Part shown: in pieces, positions 7,233 to 11,538 of the stretch
Numbering within the stretch: position 1 is the first letter of the stretch
Layout of the letters: the number at the start of each line of letters is the position of its first letter
Assembly (NCBI GenBank): GCA_015222295.1
Contig: JADFUZ010000112.1
Span: 1 to 11,538 of the forward strand
DNA from: Chloroflexota bacterium
GTDB lineage: Bacteria; Chloroflexota; Dehalococcoidia; GIF9; AB-539-J10
Direction: 5' to 3'
DNA length: 11,538 nt
Program-made: the position numbers and the translations under genes
Notes under the pieces: generated by a model
The model's database searches: none
Told to the model about the DNA's origin: nothing
What the model saw: the letters and a program-made list of their open reading frames with translations, nothing else

Positions 7233-7262
7233 TTGACACAAGTTTTCGAGAACTTGTATAAT
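7233..7262 (+). promoter_or_regulatory. hspR-clp promoter with palindromic operator in the spacer
   Basis: Perfect TTGACA (7233-7238) and TATAAT (7257-7262) are separated by 18 bp. The spacer plus one base of each hexamer forms ACAAGTTTTCGAGAACTTGT (7238-7257), a palindrome with one mismatched pair. This is the geometry of MerR-family operators, and the gene just downstream encodes a MerR-type HspR, so autoregulation is the simplest reading. It does not match the published HAIR site (CTTGAGT-N7-ACTCAAG). The predicted start is near 7269, and a GAGGTG Shine-Dalgarno (7282-7287) sits 7 nt before the hspR ATG. Confidence 0.75.
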
Positions 7263-7294
7263 AGAGCACGTAAGAAAATTCGAGGTGTAGAGAG

Positions 7295-7765
7295 ATGGTG
7301 AGCCGAAACATTTATGGAATGCTGAATGTGAGCAGCTTGGCCAGGGACAGATCCGAGGAAATCGACAGGGCCTTTGACGTCCTGTCAAACCTCTTCAAGC
7401 AAAGGGAAGGAATGGCCAGGGAAGGGATGGCCTCAAATTCGGAGCCGCGGTACGTGATAAGCGTTGCTTCCAGAATGGTGGGCATAGAAGCACACACATT
7501 GCGCTACTATGAGAAACTCGGGCTGGTGCAGCCACGTCGCTCAGGGGGCAATACCCGCCTTTACTCGCAGGAGGATGTTGATTGTCTGTGCTGTGCCAAA
7601 GCACTTATGGGCGACCTGGGAGTCAACTTGCCTGGTGTGGAGCTTGCTTTGCACCTGATGCAAAGGATGGAAGCGGCACAGCACCGGTTTGAAGAGATGG
7701 AGAATAGGCTCAGGCGGTACATGGAAGGCAACAGTGAATCTGACACGGAACGGAGGGAGGAGTAG
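7295..7765 (+). CDS. hspR: HspR-type heat-shock regulator (MerR family)
   Basis: 156 aa. HspR proteins repress chaperone genes. The core starts at about residue 51 (PRYVISVASRMVGIEAHTLR) and continues as YYEKLGLVQPRRSGGNTRLYS, the winged helix-turn-helix with the GGN-R-Y signature. GVNLPGVELAL follows, then a predicted coiled coil (about 115-148) for dimerisation. An N-terminal extension of about 50 residues is unusual for HspR. Start 7295 is supported by the promoter and GAGGTG upstream, but two further in-frame ATGs (7412, 7427), each after AGGGAAGG, would give a core-only protein. A CLCC cluster (97-100) lies just after the HTH. The stop is 4 bp before the Clp gene, an operon like hspR-clpB of actinobacteria. 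Confidence 0.87.
   Translation: MVSRNIYGMLNVSSLARDRSEEIDRAFDVLSNLFKQREGMAREGMASNSEPRYVISVASRMVGIEAHTLRYYEKLGLVQPRRSGGNTRLYSQEDVDCLCCAKALMGDLGVNLPGVELALHLMQRMEAAQHRFEEMENRLRRYMEGNSESDTERREE
7403..7432 (+). repeat. 15 bp tandem duplication inside hspR
   Basis: AGGGAAGGAATGGCC (7403-7417) is followed directly by AGGGAAGGGATGGCC (7418-7432), 14 of 15 identical. It encodes REGMA-REGMA (the last Ala codon is shared with the flanking bases), and each unit holds an SD-like purine run and an in-frame ATG just ahead of the conserved HspR core. Confidence 0.7.
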
Positions 7766-7769
7766 AGCA

Positions 7770-10205
7770 ATGATGGCTGAGAAATTCACCGAGCAGGCGC
7801 AGGCGGTCCTGGCAGCATCGCAGGAGCTGGTTCGTCACTACCGTCACAATCAATGGGATGTGGAACACGTGCTGTTAGCTTTGCTGGAGCAGGAGAAGGG
7901 GGTAACTCAAGATATATTGCAAGAACTGGGCGTGGACATCGCCGCGGCCAGGAGGCGGGTGGAGGCGGCCCTGGAGAAATCTCCCAAGGTGGCGTATGAG
8001 GCGACGCAGGTCTACGCCACGCCGCGGGTGACCCGTCTTCTCGACAACGCTCGTCAGGAGGCTGATAGACTCAAGGATGAATTCATCAGCACCGAGCATC
8101 TGCTCATTGCCCTTGCTGGCGAGGGGAGAGGGGAAGCTAGCAGCATACTGTCTGAGAGCGGTATCAGTCAGGAGAGGATTTATCAGGCTCTGCAGAAGAT
8201 CCGCGGAGGTCACCGGGTTACCGATCAGCATGCGGAGAGCAAGTACCGCTCTCTGGAAAAGTATGGACATGACCTTACGGAGCTGGCGCGTAAGGGCAGG
8301 CTCGATCCAGTAGTTGGCCGTGAGGAGGAGATCAAACGCACCGTGCAGGTACTGTCAAGGCGCACGAAGAACAATCCGGTGCTAATCGGTGATGCCGGTG
8401 TGGGTAAGACAGCAATTGCGGAGGGCCTGGCCGAGAAAATCGTAGCTGAAGACGTGCCCGGCTCCCTCAAGGGCAAGAAGGTGATCGCGTTGGACATGGG
8501 AGCACTGGTGGCGGGGAGCAAGTTCCGAGGGGAATTCGAGGAGAGGCTGAAGGCGGTTCTGGACGAGATTCGCCAGGCGAGCGGGGAAGTCATCCTGTTC
8601 ATCGACGAGCTTCACACGGTGGCAGGGGCTGGGGGTGCTGAGGGGGCGATTGATGCCAGCAATATGCTGAAACCGGCTCTGGCTCGTGGTGAACTTCAGT
8701 GCATCGGAGCCACGACGCTTGACGAATACCGCAAATTCATTGAGAAGGACAGAGCGCTCGAGAGACGCTTCCAGCCTGTCTTCATCGGCGAACCCAGTGT
8801 AGAAGCGACCGTAGAGATGCTCAAGGAACTTCGTCCTAGATACGAAGCCCATCACAAGACGATAAAGATCGATGACTCGGCTCTCATAGCCGCGGCCAAG
8901 TTGTCTCACAGGTATGTATCGGACAGGTTTCTGCCCGACAAGGCAGTTGATTTGGTAGACGAGGCGGCAGCCAAGCTGCGCATCGACATGGAGAGTGCCC
9001 CTGCCGAAGTTAAGGAGTTGGAGCAGAAGATGAAACACCTGCGCGACCAGGAAGAGGCTGCGTCACAACGCGGGGATTACCAGAGATCTGCTGAACTCAA
9101 ATCGGAGGTGCTGAGGCTGGAGCAGGAATACAATACTGCCAGACTCCAGTGGCAGAAGGAAAAGAAGATTGATGGTGTGGTGGATGAAGAGGACATCGCT
9201 CAGTTGGTTTCGCAGTGGACGGGCATCCCGGTTTCTCGAATGCTTGAGGCCGAAACTGAGAAACTGGTTCATATGGAGGAGAGAATCCACGAAAGGATAG
9301 TGAATCAAGAAGAGGCAGTGAAAGCCGTTTCTGAAGCCGTAAGGCGGGGCCGGGCGGGGCTCAAGGACCCGAAACGGCCTATCGGCAGCTTCATCTTCCT
9401 TGGTCCTACTGGAGTGGGTAAGACGGAACTGGCGCGTGCCCTGGCACAGTTCCTCTTCGATGATGAGAATGCCATGGTGAGGCTGGATATGTCGGAGTAT
9501 ATGGAAAAGCACACTGTGTCCCGTCTCATCGGAGCGCCGCCGGGCTACGTGGGCTATGATGAAGGGGGCCAATTGACTGAGGCGGTGCGTCGTCGCCCTT
9601 TCAGAGTCATCCTGTTTGACGAAGTGGAAAAGGCGCATCCTGACGTAGCCAACGTACTGCTGCAGCTACTGGAGGATGGCAGGCTTACTGATGGGCACGG
9701 CAGGACCGTGGACTTCAAGAACTCGGTGGTCATCATGACCAGCAACCTGGGCACTGAGGAGTTCCAGCACCAGGCTATTGGCTTCGGGCACAGGGACGAA
9801 GCCGGCGAGCAGAGAATGAAGCAAAACATAGAAAGCGCCTTGAAGAAGGCTTTCCGTCCCGAATTGCTGAACCGAATAGACGATATCATCGTCTTCCACC
9901 CTCTAACCGAAGGACACTTGAAGAAAGTGATCGAGTTGCTCATTCGGGACACAGAAGGGAGGTTAGCTGAGCGCAACATAAAGCTTGAGGTCAGTAGTGA
10001 AGCCAAGTCGTGGCTCGTGACAACTGGCTATGATCCGATATATGGGGCCCGCCCCTTGCGTCGTGCTATCGAAAAACACGTGGACAACCCTCTGTCTGCG
10101 AAGATACTGCAGGGCGAGTTTAAGGAGGGGGACACCATTGCCATCGACGTGAAGGATGAGGGCCTCGTATTTGGCGTTGTGAAATCCGCCGCAGCGGAAA
10201 CGTAG
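7770..10205 (+). CDS. Hsp100/Clp AAA+ ATPase, ClpB-like with ClpC-type features
   Basis: 811 aa double AAA+ unfoldase. Clp_N repeats lie at about 1-145. D1 has Walker A GDAGVGKT (207-214) and Walker B VILFIDE (274-280); D2 has Walker A GPTGVGKT (545-552), Walker B VILFDE (613-618) and a C-terminal lid (GYDPIYGARPLRRAIEKHV). Many D1/D2 stretches read like ClpB (SLEKYGHDLTELA, SRLIGAPPGYVGYDEGGQLTEAVRRRPF). The middle region between D1 and D2 is only about 65 residues (406-470) with a UVR-like segment (426-454), the size seen in ClpC rather than the roughly 120 of ClpB. A D2 loop carries IGF (670-672), like the ClpP-docking tripeptide of ClpC/ClpA/ClpX. It may be annotated clpB or clpC. GGAGGGAGGAG just before the ATG, overlapping the hspR end, fixes start 7770; the longer frame lies inside hspR. 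Confidence 0.93.
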   Translation: MMAEKFTEQAQAVLAASQELVRHYRHNQWDVEHVLLALLEQEKGVTQDILQELGVDIAAARRRVEAALEKSPKVAYEATQVYATPRVTRLLDNARQEADRLKDEFISTEHLLIALAGEGRGEASSILSESGISQERIYQALQKIRGGHRVTDQHAESKYRSLEKYGHDLTELARKGRLDPVVGREEEIKRTVQVLSRRTKNNPVLIGDAGVGKTAIAEGLAEKIVAEDVPGSLKGKKVIALDMGALVAGSKFRGEFEERLKAVLDEIRQASGEVILFIDELHTVAGAGGAEGAIDASNMLKPALARGELQCIGATTLDEYRKFIEKDRALERRFQPVFIGEPSVEATVEMLKELRPRYEAHHKTIKIDDSALIAAAKLSHRYVSDRFLPDKAVDLVDEAAAKLRIDMESAPAEVKELEQKMKHLRDQEEAASQRGDYQRSAELKSEVLRLEQEYNTARLQWQKEKKIDGVVDEEDIAQLVSQWTGIPVSRMLEAETEKLVHMEERIHERIVNQEEAVKAVSEAVRRGRAGLKDPKRPIGSFIFLGPTGVGKTELARALAQFLFDDENAMVRLDMSEYMEKHTVSRLIGAPPGYVGYDEGGQLTEAVRRRPFRVILFDEVEKAHPDVANVLLQLLEDGRLTDGHGRTVDFKNSVVIMTSNLGTEEFQHQAIGFGHRDEAGEQRMKQNIESALKKAFRPELLNRIDDIIVFHPLTEGHLKKVIELLIRDTEGRLAERNIKLEVSSEAKSWLVTTGYDPIYGARPLRRAIEKHVDNPLSAKILQGEFKEGDTIAIDVKDEGLVFGVVKSAAAET

Positions 10206-10234
10206 TCGTTGGCCTCCTCAGCATGCTTTTCCTG

Positions 10235-10240
10235 TATAAT
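10235..10240 (+). promoter_or_regulatory. -10 box of the DedA-like gene
   Basis: A perfect TATAAT preceded directly by TG ends 8 nt before the GTG at 10249, predicting an mRNA that begins at or next to the start codon. No good -35 is found: TTGGCC at 10209-10214 would need a 20 bp spacer. It lies in the 43 bp between the Clp stop and this gene. Confidence 0.55.
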
Positions 10241-10248
10241 GTGAGGCT

Positions 10249-10818
10249 GTGAAAGGGAAGGTGCCCAGAAGGGAAGCCATTGTAGGTGGCTTGTCTCTGG
10301 CAGTAACCATAGTCCTGTGTGTTCTCATCATCCAGCATCGGATCTATCTGGATCAGATAGCTAGATGGGGATACCTTGGTTGCTTTCTTGTCAGCCTGTT
10401 TGCCAGCGGTACTCTGGTGGTGCCTGGTCTTGGCTTGCTGTTTACATTCACTCTGGGCGGTGTGCTGAATCCGGCTGTAGTTGGCGCCGTAGCCGGAATC
10501 GGCGAAGCTACAGGTGCCATTGGTGCTTATCTGACCGGCTATGGCGGCCGAGGGTTGTTGCAAGACAGCAACAGCAGCCTCTACAATCGATTCAGCTACA
10601 TGGCGCAGCGCCACGGCTCCAAAGCTGTCTTGCTTATGGCGTCGATCATTAATCCTCTGTACTATCCCTTCGCCGTGTGCATGGGCATGCTTCGCTTCCG
10701 GCTGTCCCGGTTCTTCCTCATGACCTGGGCAGGAAGGACGGTGAAAAACATGTTCATCGCCTATCTGGGGTACTTTGGCTTGCGGTCGATACTCCAGTGG
10801 CTTGGGCTGAGCTTCTAG
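10249..10818 (+). CDS. DedA/VTT-domain (SNARE-associated) membrane protein
   Basis: 189 aa with several hydrophobic segments: about 11-27, 37-52, 57-90, 125-145 and 160-185. The VTT/DedA pattern is visible: a conserved glycine-rich region with an acidic residue (GIGEATGAIGAYLTGYGGRGLL), then INPLYYPFAVCMGMLRF and the membrane-associated RLSRFFLMTWAGRTVKN. Family members are linked to lipid transport (undecaprenyl phosphate, phosphatidylethanolamine or others); the substrate here cannot be told. The start is GTG, placed by the -10 box just upstream with no Shine-Dalgarno site. The tRNA-Ala promoter begins 1 bp after the stop codon. Confidence 0.8.
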   Translation: MKGKVPRREAIVGGLSLAVTIVLCVLIIQHRIYLDQIARWGYLGCFLVSLFASGTLVVPGLGLLFTFTLGGVLNPAVVGAVAGIGEATGAIGAYLTGYGGRGLLQDSNSSLYNRFSYMAQRHGSKAVLLMASIINPLYYPFAVCMGMLRFRLSRFFLMTWAGRTVKNMFIAYLGYFGLRSILQWLGLSF

Positions 10819-10819
10819 C

Positions 10820-10848
10820 TTGAAAACCCTCTGATTCCGTGCTACAGT
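10820..10848 (+). promoter_or_regulatory. Predicted tRNA-Ala promoter
   Basis: TTGAAA (10820-10825) and TACAGT (10843-10848) are separated by 17 bp. The predicted start is near 10855, a few bases before the mature 5' end at 10860. It is immediately downstream of the DedA-like stop codon. Confidence 0.6.
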
Positions 10849-10859
10849 TGCCTGACAGT

Positions 10860-10935
10860 GGGGCTGTAGCTCAATCGGGAGAGCGTTTGACTGGCAGTCA
10901 AAAGGTAGTGGGTTCGAATCCCATCAGCTCCACCA
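10860..10935 (+). tRNA. tRNA-Ala (anticodon GGC)
   Basis: A full 76-base cloverleaf folds by hand. The acceptor is GGGGCTG with CAGCTCC, the D stem GCTC/GAGC, the anticodon stem TTTGA/TCAAA around loop CTGGCAG (anticodon GGC), and the T arm GTGGG-TTCGAAT-CCCAT. The CCA end is encoded, with discriminator A. The third acceptor pair is G3:U70, the main identity element for alanyl-tRNA synthetase, which confirms alanine. Anticodon GGC reads GCC and GCU codons. Confidence 0.97.
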
Positions 10936-11208
10936 GCAAGCCAAGATCACCCCGACAAGCACTCAAGACCCTCCATTTCACTGTTTGACTACTCCGAATT
11001 CTCAGCTTGTAACAGCTATACCGTTTCGCCGTTTGACCGAAAGGTTCTTGTTGTCTTGTCAGGTGGATGGGAAGTCGCTGGCTATAGTCAGCTTCCTCAG
11101 TAGTATGTGCCAGTGCTTCCTGCCCAGGCTGATAGGCGACAATGAGCAAACTATAGAATGAGTGCTACCCAGAAGAAGAGCGTCTATGGTTCTCTTAGTA
11201 GTTTATGT
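10936..11208. other. Gene-free stretch after tRNA-Ala
   Basis: No supportable gene is seen on either strand in these 273 bp. A minus-strand open frame here is a read-through of the tRNA. A weak inverted repeat AAGAG...CTCTT (11176-11180 and 11192-11196, 11-base loop) lies 13 bp past the stop of the next minus-strand gene. It lacks a clear T-run, so it is at best a poor terminator. No clear terminator follows the tRNA. Confidence 0.6.
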
Positions 11209-11538
11209 CTAGGAATGCTGAACCCGGCTGCTTCTAATGCTACCCAAATGATACCCCATCCATTCAATAACCTTGATTATTCCCGCCAGTAGGAGAGTCT
11301 GAAGACCAGCCACTATAGGGCGTCCGAAACAGGGGCCGAATTCCATTTTCTTGGAAAGTAGATTCCCATAATATGATTTCTTGATGCTTCGCAGTGACGC
11401 TCCGTATCTATACTGTGTTTTCCAAAGCTTTCTCCAGTCAGGCTCAATGTCATAGATGGCATTTCGCAGACCACCTACCCTTTGTGAGACCTTGTAACTC
11501 TCATAGTAAATGATGGCATGGTCAGGATGGATTGTGCC
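11209..11538 (-). CDS. C-terminal part of a membrane-anchored protein, possibly a family 2 glycosyltransferase (partial)
   Basis: The minus strand is open for 109 codons from the right edge to a TAG at 11211-11209, so the N-terminus is outside. The fragment begins near HPDHAIIYYESYKVSQRVGG and contains DIEPDWRKLWKTQYRYGASL. The W-K-x-QYRYG pattern near the end recalls the tails of GT2 sugar transferases, where a Tyr/His-rich strand precedes a basic amphipathic helix. A hydrophobic segment (IVAGLQTLLLAGIIKVIEWM) lies close to the C-terminus and suggests membrane attachment. No catalytic motif is in view, so the function is a guess. Local GC is lower than in the genes to the left. Confidence 0.6.
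   Translation of the reverse strand, partial: GTIHPDHAIIYYESYKVSQRVGGLRNAIYDIEPDWRKLWKTQYRYGASLRSIKKSYYGNLLSKKMEFGPCFGRPIVAGLQTLLLAGIIKVIEWMGYHLGSIRSSRVQHS

Noticed and set aside
10884..11037. Repeats of GTTTGAC in the tRNA and at 10983 and 11031, as possible attachment sites
   Set aside because: Matches are only 7-8 bases and do not extend, too short to support an att site.
10898..11149. Minus-strand open frame of 83 codons ending in LMGFEPTTF
   Set aside because: The tail is the reverse reading of the tRNA-Ala T arm, a well-known false protein signature. The rest has no family resemblance and no SD site.

Overview
The window looks like ordinary chromosome of a member of the Chloroflexota, most likely class Dehalococcoidia. 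This rests on recalled family resemblance and on the gene order der-plsY-gpsA-dnaJ beside an hsp20/hspR/clp cluster; no search was run. Coding density is very high. Hand-counted 60-base blocks inside the clp gene (8461-8520 and 9361-9420) give 63% and 55% GC.

Layout: (1) 1-904, minus strand: the 5'-nuclease end of DNA polymerase I, running off the left edge. (2) 949-4910, plus strand: argF, der, plsY and gpsA in one tight run (arginine synthesis, ribosome-assembly GTPase, two glycerol-phosphate/phospholipid genes). (3) 4902-7765: a stress neighbourhood with dnaJ (minus), a CoA-pyrophosphatase-like Nudix gene (plus), hsp20 (minus) and hspR (plus). hspR is followed 4 bp later by a large Hsp100/Clp ATPase gene (7770-10205). 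(4) 10249-10818: a DedA/VTT-type membrane protein. (5) 10860-10935: tRNA-Ala(GGC) with its own promoter. (6) 10936-11538: DNA of visibly lower GC with a 273 bp gap and the C-terminal end of a minus-strand gene, perhaps a glycosyltransferase, cut by the right edge.

No CRISPR array, insertion sequence, phage gene or wholly new system is visible. The most interesting signals are regulatory. Four promoter-proximal genes (polA, argF, Nudix, DedA-like) have a clear -10 box only 7-9 nt before the start codon, so they should be leaderless, and two of them start with GTG. The chaperone genes hsp20 and hspR instead have full -35/-10 promoters, untranslated leaders and Shine-Dalgarno sites. polA and argF share an interlocked bidirectional promoter in a 44 bp gap. 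The hspR promoter carries a 20 bp near-perfect palindrome that fills its 18 bp spacer. The Clp protein is a mosaic: ClpB-like ATPase modules, a ClpC-length middle domain and an IGF tripeptide of the kind that docks ClpP.
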